A stretch of DNA of 64,000 nucleotides from Bacillus sp. JCM 19034. GTDB lineage: Bacteria; Bacillota; Bacilli; Bacillales; Bacillaceae_D. The stretch's first letter is position 1, and each line of letters opens with the position of its first letter. This document shows, piece after piece, positions 8,324 to 18,778 of this stretch. The notes beneath the pieces were generated by a model, which made no database searches, was not told the DNA's origin, and saw nothing but the letters and a program-made list of their open reading frames with translations. The stretch covers positions 310,001 to 374,000 of the forward strand of contig NZ_BAXR01000001.1 in NCBI RefSeq assembly GCF_001310635.1. Reading direction: 5' to 3'. Made by a program: the position numbers and the translations under genes.

Positions 8324-11300
8324 ATGACAAAATCAATGTTTGAACAACAGCTAGAAAAGAAAATTATGATTCTTGATGGAGCTATGGGAACAATGCTTCA
8401 AGCTGCTAATCTTACTGCAGAAGATTTTGGTGGTGAAGATTATGAGGGTTGTAATGAGTATTTAAATGAAACAGCCCTCATGTAATTGAAAGAATCCATC
8501 GTGAATATTTAGAAGCTGGTGCCGATATTATTGAGACAAATACGTTTGGTTCTACAGATATCGTATTAGATGATTATGATCTTGGCTATAAAGCAGAGGA
8601 GTTAAGTCGATTAGCTGCAAAAATTGCCAGAAACGTAGCGAATCAATTTTCAACTTCAGAATGGCCTAGGTTTGTCGCAGGAGCAATGGGGCCAACGACA
8701 AAATCACTTTCTGTAACTGGTGGAACTACATTTGAAAGATTAATCGATTCCTATCACGAGCAAGCACGTGGATTAATTAAAGGAGGCATTGACCTTTTCT
8801 TATTAGAAACTAGCCAGGATATGAGAAATGTAAAAGCGGCTTTTATAGGAATCGAAAAAGCAAGCAAGGAAATGAATGTCAAATTGCCTTTAATGATTTC
8901 TGGAACAATTGAACCGATGGGAACTACTTTAGCAGGGCAAAATATCGAGGCATTTTATTTATCATTAGAGCATATGAAGCCACTAGTTGTTGGTTTAAAT
9001 TGTGCAACTGGACCCGAGTTTATGCGTGATCATATTCGTTCATTATCTGAACTTGCAACAACGTATGTAAGCTGTTACCCTAATGCTGGATTACCTGATG
9101 AAGATGGTCATTATCATGAATCTCCAGATTCACTTGCGAAAAAGCTGATAGCTTTTGCTGAAAAAGGCTGGCTAAATGTGATTGGTGGCTGTTGCGGAAC
9201 AACTCCAGAACATATACGTGTTATGGTGAAGGCTACGAATGGTCTTCAACCGCGAACATTTAAAAGGGAACATGGGCATGCTGTATCTGGTATAGAACCT
9301 CTTATTTATGATGATAGTATGCGTCCTTTATTTGTTGGAGAACGGACAAATGTGATTGGATCACGAAAATTTAAACAATTAATAGCAGATGGGAAATATG
9401 AGGAAGCATCCGAAATTGCTAGAGCACAAGTTAAACGCGGTGCACATGTCATTGATATTTGTTTAGCTGATCCTGATCGAGATGAATTAGAAGATATGGA
9501 GAAGTTTCTTTCATTCGTTATTAATAAAGTGAAAGTTCCGCTTATGATCGATTCAACGGATGAGAAGGTAATTGAAAAAGCATTAACGTATTCACAAGGT
9601 AAAGCGATTATTAATTCCATTAATTTAGAAGATGGAGAAGAGCGTTTTGAAGCTGTAGTTCCTATAATAAAAAAATATGGTGCTTCGGTTGTCGTTGGGA
9701 CGATTGATGAAGTAGGGATGGCCGTTACTGCAGAACGAAAGTTAGAAGTGGCGAAACGATCATATGATCTATTAGTTAACCAATATGGCTTACAGCCTGA
9801 AGATATTATATTCGATCCACTCGTCTTTCCTGTAGGAACTGGTGATGAACAATATATCGGTTCTGCCAATGCTACTGTTGAAGGAATTCGTTTAATTAAA
9901 GAAGCTCTGCCAAGATGTTTAACGATTCTTGGCGTTAGTAACGTTTCATTTGGATTACCGCCAGTCGGACGTGAAGTTTTAAACGCTGTTTATTTGTATC
10001 ATTGTACACAAGCTGGACTAGATTATGCGATCGTCAATACAGAAAAGCTAGAACGATATGCCTCTATTTCTGATGAAGAAAAACAAATGTCAACTCAATT
10101 ATTATTTCAGACAACAGATGAAAATTTAGCGAACTTTACAGCTTTTTATCGTGGAAAAAAAGCTGAGAAAAAAGTAGAACATTCAAATTTATCATTGGAT
10201 GAACGACTAGCTTTATATATCGTTGAAGGAACCAAGGATGGTCTTATTAAAGATCTAGATTTAGCGTTAGAAAAATTTGACGATCCATTAGACATTATTA
10301 ACGGCCCATTAATGGATGGAATGGATGAGGTTGGTCGCCTATTCAACAATAATGAATTAATTGTGGCTGAGGTTTTACAAAGTGCGGAAGTTATGAAAGC
10401 ATCAGTGGCCTATCTTGAGCCAAAAATGGAGAAAAAAGCCGATGATAATGGTAAAGGGAAAATTCTTCTTGCAACAGTAAAAGGTGACGTTCATGATATT
10501 GGAAAAACCTAGTTGAGATTATTTTAAGTAATAATGGATTTAATATTGTTAACTTAGGTATTAAAGTGACATCAAACGAATTAATTGAAGCGGTTAAAAA
10601 AGAGAATCCTGATGCTATTGGTTTATCAGGTTTGCTCGTGAAATCTGCCCAGCAAATGGTTTTGACTGCGCAAGATTTAAAACAACAGAAAATTTCACTC
10701 CCCATCCTTGTCGGTGGTGCAGCTTTAACGAGGAAATTTACGAATACGCGTATTGCACCCGAGTACGATGGTCTCGTCTTATATGCGAAAGATGCAATGA
10801 ACGGGTTAGAAATTGCAAATCGCTTAGCGAAGAAAGAGGAAAGGGGGAAGTTAGCAGAAGAGGTAAAAGCAGCTCAAGAAAAGCGAGAGCTTGTAAATGA
10901 GACGAAAAAACAAGAAGTGAAATCAACTTTTGTTATTCCTGAACGTTCCGATATTAGTGAAGCACCAGTATTTAAGCCGAATGATCTTACTCCCCATATT
11001 TTACGTGATTACGAACTGTCACATTTAGAACCGTATATTAATATGCAAATGCTACTTGGGCGACATTTAGGTTTACAAGGGAAAGTCAGTCGTTTGTTAA
11101 CAGAAGGTGACAAACGGGCTATTGCTTTAAAAGAGAAGGTTGATCAATTTTTATTGGAAGCAAAAAAGAACAAGATGATAAAGGCACATGGCATGTATCA
11201 GTTCTTTCCTGCTCAGGCTGAAGGGAACGATGTTATTATTTATGATCCAACAGATCAAAAAAAGATTTTGCAACGCTTTCGTTTTCCTCGGCAAAACCAT

Positions 11301-11770
11301 AAGCCATTTTTATGTTTAGCAGATTATTTAAGACCTGTTTCCAGTGGTGAAATGGATTATGTTGCTTTCTGGCCGTTACAGCAGGACAAGGTATTAGAGA
11401 TTTGGCAGAGCAAGCGAAACGTGATGGAGATTATTTGTATAGTCATTTAATTCAAGCAGCAGCATTGGAGATTGCTGAAGGATTTGCTGAACGTGTTCAC
11501 CAATTAATGAGAGATAAAATGGGCTTTCCAGATTCGCCTGATATGACAATGGATGAACGTTTTGCGGCAAAATATCAAGGGGTTCGTGTATCGTTTGGAT
11601 ACCCAGCATGTCCAAATTTAGAAGACCAAGAGAAATTATTCTCTTTAATAAAGCCAGAAAAAATCGGAATATCTTTAACGGAAGGGTTCATGATGGAACC
11701 AGAGGCATCCGTAACTGCGATGGTTTTTGCTCATCCTGAAGGACGATATTTTAATGTTTTAGCAAAATAG
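8324..11770 (+). CDS. metH: Cobalamin-dependent methionine synthase MetH (three frameshifts)
   Basis: Transfers a methyl group from methyl-tetrahydrofolate through cobalamin to homocysteine. All four modules are present: the homocysteine domain (LDGAMGTM; zinc cysteines in GLNCATG and GGCCGTT), the pterin domain ([12 protein letters not shown]), the B12 domain with DVHDIGK followed by LSGLLVKS and VGGAALT, and the C-terminal SAM-activation domain ending [11 protein letters not shown]. The frame breaks by one missing base near 8473, in the A run 10503-10507 (5 for 6), and near 11370. Restoring them gives about 1149 residues, the normal length. ATG 8324 follows AAGGGAAG. Last gene of the riboswitch operon. 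Confidence 0.94.
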
Positions 11771-11814
11771 GGAACTGTCTCCTTTGTTAACTCGTGATTT
11801 ACTTTTTATGACTC

Positions 11815-11851
11815 GTGACTTCTTTAGACTTCTTAAGGAAGTCACTTTTTA
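11815..11851 (+). terminator. Intrinsic terminator after metH
   Basis: Arms GTGACTTC (11815-11822) and GAAGTCAC (11838-11845) are followed by five T. It closes the met operon. The rest of 11771-12105 is AT-rich and holds the sleB upstream region; I saw no further gene in it. Confidence 0.8.
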
Positions 11852-12105
11852 AAATGATATTTTCTATTGCCATTCCATATCCTATTTTCCCCTCTTAATT
11901 AAACAGTACATAAACCCCCTATACATCTTAATCTTTCCTAAGTATAGATATATCAAAAATAGTATTATGTGTTTGTTTGATGAAAAGAAATGTTAGAAAA
12001 TGATTTGTTTTTATGATCAATTTGTATAAAATATGCTTCCCTACAAACAATATCCTTAGTAAGTCAGCCCGAATGTTAAGTATGGATGATAAGGAGGGAA
12101 ATAGT

Positions 12106-13218
12106 TTGATTAATAAGATAGCAAAAATCATTTGTATAGCGATTGTGCTAGGTTTTGTTAGTATTTGTAGTGTATCTCAACACTCTTACGCATTTTCAGA
12201 TCAAATCATTCAAAGGGGAGCTACGGGAGACGATGTCGTAGAATTACAGGCAAGGTTACAATATATCGGTTTTTACGATGGGACGATTGATGGAGTTTTC
12301 GGTTGGGGAACGTATTGGTCTGTACGGAACTATCAAGATCAATTCGGGATGACAGTTGATGGTTTAGTAGGTCCAGAATTAAAGGAACGTTTAGAAAATT
12401 CAACACAGTATCATGAAGAGTTTGTGCAAAAAGCATTAACAGAAGGTAGGAATTTCACTCATTATGGAACAACACCAATAGAAATTCAAAAAGGACCAAA
12501 AGGAAGTGCCAAAAAAGGACAGGCACCTCAAGCACAAAAAGGTACAGATAAAAAACATCCGCAAGAGGACAAGGGGCAAGCAGTGCCTCCACAAGATAAC
12601 AGAGAAAGTCCATCTCCTGGGCAAGACCAGGCACCTAGACAAGAGACTGGTGGTCAAGACCAACAACCTCAACAAGGAGGAGATCAGCAGACACCAACTC
12701 CACCAGCAGAACAGGGAGAAACACCACCTACTGAAGGACAAGGAGAACAACCTGAACAAGAGACACCACCTGCTCAGGAAGAGCCTACTCCTTATGAAGA
12801 AGTACCAGACCAACAAGATAATCAAGCTAATATACAAAAAGCAAATAATGTACCACCAGGGTATTCTGACAATGATATCCAGATAATGGCTCAAGCTGTT
12901 TATGGAGAGGCTCGAGGCGAACCATATGTTGGTCAAGTTGCTGTTGCTGCGGTTATTATTAATCGTGTGAACAGTCCAATTTTCCCTAACACAGTGTCTG
13001 GAGTTATTTTTGAACCACGTGCATTTACCGCTGTTGCCGATGGACAAATTTATATGGAGCCTGATGAAACAGCAAGAAGGGCCGTGTTAGATGCTTTAAA
13101 CGGTCAAGATCCAACAGGTAATGCGATTTATTATTTTAATCCTGATACAGCAACATCTGGATGGATTTGGAGTCGACCGCAAATTAAACGAATTGGTAAA
13201 CATATTTTCTGTCATTAA
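12106..13218 (+). CDS. sleB: Spore cortex-lytic enzyme SleB with long linker
   Basis: A lytic transglycosylase that degrades cortex peptidoglycan during germination. The start is TTG 12106, 7 nt after AAGGAGGG, giving a signal peptide (KIAKIICIAIVLGFV) and a 370-residue precursor. A peptidoglycan-binding repeat covers about residues 30-100 (GDDVVELQARLQYIGFY, DGVFGWGTY). A roughly 120-residue linker rich in Gln, Pro, Glu and Gly follows. The Hydrolase_2 catalytic domain is C-terminal, with the catalytic Glu in AVYGEARGEP. The linker is clearly longer than in B. subtilis SleB (about 305 residues in all). YpeB, needed for its stability, is encoded next. Confidence 0.95.
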   Translation: MINKIAKIICIAIVLGFVSICSVSQHSYAFSDQIIQRGATGDDVVELQARLQYIGFYDGTIDGVFGWGTYWSVRNYQDQFGMTVDGLVGPELKERLENSTQYHEEFVQKALTEGRNFTHYGTTPIEIQKGPKGSAKKGQAPQAQKGTDKKHPQEDKGQAVPPQDNRESPSPGQDQAPRQETGGQDQQPQQGGDQQTPTPPAEQGETPPTEGQGEQPEQETPPAQEEPTPYEEVPDQQDNQANIQKANNVPPGYSDNDIQIMAQAVYGEARGEPYVGQVAVAAVIINRVNSPIFPNTVSGVIFEPRAFTAVADGQIYMEPDETARRAVLDALNGQDPTGNAIYYFNPDTATSGWIWSRPQIKRIGKHIFCH

Positions 13219-13236
13219 TTTTTGGAGGTGAGTAGG

Positions 13237-14589
13237 ATGGGTAAAAATCTTGTTATCGGCTTATTAGCAATTGCACTAGTCTCGACAGGAGTATGGGGCT
13301 ACCAGCAACAAACTCAAAGTCAAGGTCTACAAATACAAGCAGAAAATAACTATCAAAGAGCCTTTCATGAATTAGCTTATTACTTAGATCAAATTGAAGA
13401 TCAATTAGGTTCTAGTTTAGCGATGAATACGAGAAGACAGCTTTCTCCAGCACTTGCCGAAATATGGCGCCTAACTAGTCTGGCTCAAGAAAGTATCGGC
13501 CAATTACCATTAAGTTTCGTCGATATTGGAAAAACAGAGGAGTTCTTATTTAAAATTGGACGTTTCTCTTATCGAACCTCAATTCGTGATTTGGGTAAAG
13601 AGCCTTTAACTGATGAAGAATACGATACGTTGGAAAAGCTATACGATTATTCAAAGGAGATACGTCAAGAGGTGAGAAGAGCACAAGCCATGATGTTACA
13701 GCAAGGGTCAAGGTGGCTTGATGTTGAACAAGCATTAGAACAGACGGGTGAAGCTAAAGAGAATGAAGTAGTTACGAACTTTGAAGTAATGAATAAAGCA
13801 GTTGAAGGTTATAGCGAAACAGATTGGGGAGTAAGTTTAGCAGCTATTGATGATCTAAATGGTGAGTTAAAGCGAGCCTTAGAAGAAGGTGATGAAATTA
13901 CGGAAGAGGAAGCAAAGGAGAAAGCTTTAGCGTTTATAGGGATAAATCAAGAAACAGAGGTTGAAGTCTCCAAAACAGGAAACGGACTAGAATATCCTGC
14001 TTACAGTATTGTTGTGAATGATCCTGATCATGCATCAAATTACTATATGGATATGAGTGTATTTGGCGGTGAACCAATATGGTTTTTACAAGAACGTCAA
14101 ATAACGGAGATTAATAAGAGCTTAAATGAAGCTTCAGAAGCGGGATCTGAATTTTTAGAAAATCAAGGTAAGGATAATATGCAGTTAATTGATAGTACGC
14201 AATATGACTCTATAGCTGTTTTAGAATATGTATACCTAGAAGATAATGTTAGAATTTACCCTGATCAAATTACACTTCAAGTTTCGTTAGACGATAATGA
14301 TATTTTAGGATATGATGCTGTAAGCTACTTAGTTAATCATAAGGAACGTTCTATTCCAAAACCTGATATTACGGTAGAAGAAGCAATGGAAAGCTTGAAT
14401 CCACGTCTAGAGGTGATGGAAGATCACATAGCAGTGATTGAAAATGAATTAGGTGAAGAGGTTTTATGCTATGAGTTCTTCGGAGTCATAAATAGTGACA
14501 CGTACCGTATATTTATAAATGCAGAGGACGGGGAAGAAGAAAAAGTTGAAATGCTTGATCAAGCTGAACCATCTTATCAATTTTCCTAA
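13237..14589 (+). CDS. ypeB: Germination protein YpeB
   Basis: A 450-residue partner that holds and stabilises SleB in the dormant spore. An N-terminal membrane anchor (NLVIGLLAIALVSTGVWGY) is followed by a helical region and C-terminal PepSY-type repeats (residues about 225-450; for example ITEEEAKEKALAFIG and ITVEEAMESLNP). ATG 13237 lies 7 nt after GGAGGTG, and the gap from sleB is 18 nt, so the two form an operon as in other bacilli. Transcription in forespores by sigma G is expected from the family; I did not assign the promoter. Confidence 0.94.
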   Translation: MGKNLVIGLLAIALVSTGVWGYQQQTQSQGLQIQAENNYQRAFHELAYYLDQIEDQLGSSLAMNTRRQLSPALAEIWRLTSLAQESIGQLPLSFVDIGKTEEFLFKIGRFSYRTSIRDLGKEPLTDEEYDTLEKLYDYSKEIRQEVRRAQAMMLQQGSRWLDVEQALEQTGEAKENEVVTNFEVMNKAVEGYSETDWGVSLAAIDDLNGELKRALEEGDEITEEEAKEKALAFIGINQETEVEVSKTGNGLEYPAYSIVVNDPDHASNYYMDMSVFGGEPIWFLQERQITEINKSLNEASEAGSEFLENQGKDNMQLIDSTQYDSIAVLEYVYLEDNVRIYPDQITLQVSLDDNDILGYDAVSYLVNHKERSIPKPDITVEEAMESLNPRLEVMEDHIAVIENELGEEVLCYEFFGVINSDTYRIFINAEDGEEEKVEMLDQAEPSYQFS

Positions 14590-14596
14590 GTTATGT

Positions 14597-14627
14597 AAAA
14601 AAGAAGGGGTGCCCTCCTTCTTTTTTG
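14597..14627 (+). terminator. Intrinsic terminator after ypeB
   Basis: AAGAAGG (14601-14607) pairs with CCTTCTT (14616-14622), with an A run before it and a T run after it. It ends the sleB-ypeB operon and could also work on the opposite strand. Confidence 0.85.
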
Positions 14628-14738
14628 CGTTAGAGAATAGGAAAAAAGTTTGCAATTTTCATGAAACGATAGTGTTACTTTTGTCTTATTATGTCATAAT
14701 AGGAGAAGGTGAGTAGTGGTAATTAGGAGGTAATATTA

Positions 14739-15405
14739 GTGGTCGAAATGGGGACAACGATCGTATTAGAATTAAAAGATAAAAATACGAATCAACAGAA
14801 AAAAAATATCGATGTCGGTTAGTTGATTATATTGACTCTCATTTAGTAGTTGATTATCCAATAGATATAGAAACGAAAAAACAGAGCTATTTTTTAGACG
14901 GAACGGAGTTTAAAGCCTCATTTGTTGGTAAGGATGAAGCTGTTTATATGTTACATACAAAAATCGTAAGCAGGAAAAAATTAAAGGTACCTGTTCTACT
15001 GTTAGAAGATCCAGGTAAGGAAACTTACAAGCGTATACAGCGGCGCAATTATGTCCGTATTGAGACTGCCTTGATGTGGCTGTTTATCCAGAAGATCATT
15101 CATACCCTCCATTGCGTTCAGTAACATGGGATTTAAGTGGTGGCGGATGTGCAGTGATTGTTCCAGAAGAATATATGTTTCCCAATCAAGGTGAAGTGAA
15201 AGTATGGCTCGCCATTCATCAACAAACCGGTGAAATCTACTATTTACAAACAAAATGTAAAATTGTTCGAGTAACACCAAGTAAAGGTAATTTAAATAAG
15301 CGTGTTTCATTAGAATTTTTAACATTATCTAAAGAGGAAAGACAGTTAGTTGTACAGTATTGTTTCGAAAAGCAGTTGGAGCAACGGAGGCAAAAACGAA
15401 TTTAA
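14739..15405 (+). CDS. motI: PilZ-domain c-di-GMP receptor YpfA/MotI (two frameshifts)
   Basis: A flagellar-brake type protein: an N-terminal YcgR-like domain followed by a PilZ domain that binds cyclic di-GMP. In B. subtilis it disengages the MotA stator. The c-di-GMP motif is visible as RRNYVR with DLSGGG about 35 residues later. Translation from GTG 14739 (RBS TAGGAGGT) stops early because the A run 14799-14806 lacks one base; a second missing base lies near 15073 (ALDVAVYP expected). Corrected length is about 222 residues. Position between ypeB and cmk equals B. subtilis ypfA. Confidence 0.88.
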
Positions 15406-15503
15406 TGCTAGTATTTTAATCATTCGTTAGACCAAATGCCAATACATGTGATAAAATTAAGATAAAATACTATTAGTTGATTCGTTTGGAAGGTGTAGAC
15501 AAG

Positions 15504-16169
15504 ATGAATATTGCCATTGATGGGCCTGCTGGGGCAGGGAAAAGTACGGTTGCTAAGTTAGTAGCCGAGAAACTATCTTTTGTATATATCGATACGGGAG
15601 CGATGTATCGATCACTTACATATGCAGCATTGCAGGAAAATGTTAACATTAATGATGGAGCTTTACTCTCACATTTATTAAGTGAAAAAGAAATCGAACT
15701 CAAAAATGGGAAGCAAGGAACGATTGTACTTTTAAATGGTGAGGACGTGACGGAGGAAATCCGTTCAGCATCTATTACAGCAAATGTTTCAGTTGTTTCT
15801 CAACATAAAGAAGTTCGAAATGATATGGTTGAACGCCAACGCCAGTTAGCGAAAAAAGGCCATGCTGTTTTAGATGGGCGTGATATAGGTACATATGTAT
15901 TACCGCACGCTGAATTAAAGGTGTTTTTAACAGCAACCGTTGAAGAGCGTGCCAAAAGAAGATATGAAGAATTGATTAACAAAGGAGAGCAAGTTCACTT
16001 TAAACAATTAATTCACGATATTTCAAAACGAGATGAAATGGATTCAAATAGAGAAATCGCCCCATTAAAAAAAGCCATAGATGCTATTGAACTAGATACT
16101 ACTTCATTAACAATAGATCAGGTTGTCAATCGAATCACCGATTTGGCTAAGGAGAGAGCCGGACAATGA
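15504..16169 (+). CDS. cmk: Cytidylate kinase
   Basis: Phosphorylates CMP and dCMP. The P-loop GPAGAGKST is at residues 7-15, followed by DTGAMYRS (substrate site), LDGRDIGTYV and KRDEMDSNREIAPL (lid and NMP region). ATG 15504 follows GGAAGGTG by 8 nt; the upstream in-frame ATT/ATG-like extension has no site. The 221-residue length is usual. The stop overlaps the plsC start, so cmk and plsC are translationally coupled. Confidence 0.96.
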   Translation: MNIAIDGPAGAGKSTVAKLVAEKLSFVYIDTGAMYRSLTYAALQENVNINDGALLSHLLSEKEIELKNGKQGTIVLLNGEDVTEEIRSASITANVSVVSQHKEVRNDMVERQRQLAKKGHAVLDGRDIGTYVLPHAELKVFLTATVEERAKRRYEELINKGEQVHFKQLIHDISKRDEMDSNREIAPLKKAIDAIELDTTSLTIDQVVNRITDLAKERAGQ

Positions 16170-16746
16170 CGATATATAATCTTGGTAAAAAATTTGTTTC
16201 TTGTTTTTCTCATGTTTTTTTAAAGTAGAAGTAAAAGGGATGGAAAATGTACCAAAAGAAGACGGCGTATTATTATGCTGTAATCATATTAGTAATTTAG
16301 ATCCTCCTTTATTAGGGTCATATCTTAAGCGAAACGTTCACTATATGGCTAAAAGAGAGTTGTTTGAAAATCGCTTTTTAAACTGGCTTTTAACGAAACT
16401 AAATGCATTCCCTATTCGACGCGGCATGAGTGATAAACAGGCGTTACGTACAGCCATCACATTACTTAAAGAAAATCATATTGTAGGGCTTTTTCCAGAA
16501 GGAACGAGGAGTAAAGACGGAAAGCTTGGTAAAGGATTGTCTGGGGCTGGTTTTTTTGCATTACGCACGAATGCTAAGGTAGTACCAAGTGCTATCATTG
16601 GACCATATAAATTCCGGAAAAAGGTGACATTAGTATACGGTCAGCCGATTGATTTTTCAGAATTAAAGGAAAGAAAAGCTTCTGCAGAAGAAGCAACACA
16701 ATTAATTATGAGTGAAATTCAAAAGTTAATAAATCACAATAAGTAA
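16166..16746 (+). CDS. plsC: 1-acyl-sn-glycerol-3-phosphate acyltransferase PlsC (one frameshift)
   Basis: Acylates lysophosphatidate in membrane phospholipid synthesis. The HX4D motif appears as NHISNLD, the substrate motif as FPEGTRS. The start ATG 16166 overlaps the cmk stop as ATGA, and the first residues read TIYNLGKKFVSCFS. The frame is then lost in the T run 16215-16221 (7 for 8) and resumes as FFKVEVKGMENVP. Corrected length is about 193 residues. Without the correction the gene would appear to start at 16201 with no ribosome site. Confidence 0.9.
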
Positions 16747-16843
16747 ACGTTATTAAAATTCTTTCGCAAGCGTGAAAGATTTAATAAATATTTTGTTTAA
16801 AATACCGTATATAGACGGCGAGTAATGAAGGAGGCAGAAGTCA

Positions 16844-18000
16844 ATGGTCGAAGAAATGAACAACGAAATGGCGGAGATGAAATCTTTATCTTTAGGAGAT
16901 GTTGTCACAGGAAAGGTAACAAAGGTCGAAGATAAACAGGCGTTTGTCGATGTAGGCTTTAAAGTGGATGGAATTATTCCTATCAGCGAATTATCAAGCT
17001 TACACGTAGAAAAAGTAAGTGATGTCTTATCTGTTGATGATGAAGTTGACCTAAAAGTTATTAAACTTGATGATGATGAATTAATCTTATCCAAAAGAGC
17101 TGTCCAAGCGGATAAAGCATGGAGTGATCTGCAAAAGACATTCGAATCAGGTGAAGTACTTGAAGTTGAAGTGGCTGAAGTTGTTAAAGGCGGACTAGTT
17201 GTTGATTTAGGTGTACGTGGCTTTATTCCGGCTTCATTAGTTGAGAGACATTATGTAGAAGACTTTTCTGACTATAAAGGTCGTACATTACGCTTGAAAA
17301 TTGTCGAACTTGATAAAGAAAATAATAAGCTAATCCTATCTCAGCGTGCCGTTTTAGATGAAGAGTTAGAGCAAAAGAAAAAAATGCATTACACTCCTTA
17401 AAAGAAGGTGATGTTGTTGAAGGGAAAGTACAACGCTTAACATCATTTGGAGCATTTATTGATGTGGGTGGTGTAGATGGACTTGTTCATATTTCACAGC
17501 TAGCACATCATCGTGTAGAAGATCCATCAGATGTAGTTGCTGAAGGAGATACAGTAAACGTCAAGGTGTTATCTGTAGATGTAGATAGTGAACGTATTTC
17601 ATTATCAATTAAAGATACGCTACCTGGACCATGGGAATCGTTCTCTGGTTCTGTTAAAGTAGGCGATGTTTTAGAAGGTGTAGTAAGAAGACTTGTTCAT
17701 TTTGGAGCATTTATTGAGCTAGCTCCGGGTGTTGAGGGACTTGTTCATATATCCCAAATAGCAAACCGCCATATCGGAACACCTTCGGAAGTGTTAACAG
17801 AAGGCGAAACAGTTCAAGTAAAGGTACTTGATGTAAATATTGAGGAGAAACGTATATCATTAAGTATACGTGCACTTTTGGAAGATGAAACAAATGATGA
17901 AGAAGATTATAAGCAATATGAGGCACAACAAAATGAAGAATCGTCTGGTTTCTCCTTAGGTGATATGATTGGTAATAAGCTTGATCAATATAAAAAATAA
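16844..18000 (+). CDS. ypfD: S1-domain RNA-binding protein YpfD (one frameshift)
   Basis: Homologue of ribosomal protein S1, not shown to be a stable ribosomal subunit in Bacillus. Four S1 repeats are visible: residues about 18-85, 103-170, 187-255 and 273-340; the last two share the GAFI and GLVHISQ signatures. A missing A in the run 17377-17383 breaks the frame between repeats 2 and 3, where QKKKNALHSLKEGD is expected. Corrected length is about 385 residues. AAGGAGG lies 9 nt before ATG 16844. Confidence 0.93.
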
Positions 18001-18015
18001 AAAATTGTAAAGAAG

Positions 18016-18055
18016 AAAGGGTTAGTAACGGAACATCGTACTAATCCTTTTTTTT
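18016..18055 (+). terminator. Intrinsic terminator after ypfD
   Basis: GGTTAGTA (18020-18027) pairs with TACTAATCC (18039-18047), extended by AAA/TTT, and is followed by a run of eight T. Confidence 0.88.
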
Positions 18056-18113
18056 ACTCGTTTACGAGGATTATTTACGATATTTCCGTCCATAATGAGG
18101 ATGAGGTGGTATT

Positions 18114-18740
18114 ATGGACGGTGTTTTTGTATATTGGTTAGGTTGGCTATTTTGGGTCGTGATCACTTTTTTTTGTCGTGTTCATAGTAAAAACTATTGG
18201 CGAAGCTGTGCTTTATTGCTCTTGCTTATACTAATACCATACGAACTTAAGGTCGTTAGTCAATCATTTCACATTGTTTACATCATTTTGGCTATTTATC
18301 TTTACGATCAAATACGGCTATTAAGAAAAAGAGAGAAATATTTTTCTTTTCTTCTCATGACGTTATCTGTAGCAGCGTGCTTTGCAGGCTTTCGACTATT
18401 ACTTATTTATGATCCTGTTATTGCCTTTATTGATAGTCGATGGCTATTAGCTAGTTTAGTTTCAGCTATCGGTTACTTTTTAGTTTCGACATTAAAAATG
18501 AAATGTTTACTCTCGATTTCAGGACTTATTCATGGAGAATTTCTATATTCATTAACACCTTTTTTTGATCAAAATGCCTCGGTCGGCAATTTATATTTTT
18601 TTGATATAGTAGGTATTGTTTGCATGTATTATGCGTTAGGTTATTTCCTGCAATTACTAGTAACTTTCATATCTTCACATATAAAAGGCTACGTAATCGT
18701 TAGAACAGGTCGACAATATTCAGGAAATCAGCTAAAATAA
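18114..18740 (+). CDS. yphA: Membrane protein YphA
   Basis: A 208-residue protein with about six hydrophobic segments and little else to recognise. It occupies the yphA position between ypfD and der, and begins WLGWLFWVVITFF like that family. Function is unknown. GAGGTGG lies 6 nt before ATG 18114. It ends 38 nt before der and may be co-transcribed with it. Confidence 0.75.
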   Translation: MDGVFVYWLGWLFWVVITFFCRVHSKNYWRSCALLLLLILIPYELKVVSQSFHIVYIILAIYLYDQIRLLRKREKYFSFLLMTLSVAACFAGFRLLLIYDPVIAFIDSRWLLASLVSAIGYFLVSTLKMKCLLSISGLIHGEFLYSLTPFFDQNASVGNLYFFDIVGIVCMYYALGYFLQLLVTFISSHIKGYVIVRTGRQYSGNQLK

Positions 18741-18778
18741 AATGATTGTCAATGAAAATAAGAAAAGGTTGTGGTAAA

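Noticed and set aside
12436-13047. Long open frames opposite and in a second frame over the sleB linker
   Set aside because: They arise from the biased Gln/Pro codons of the linker; the sleB frame has clear domains, signal peptide and ribosome site.
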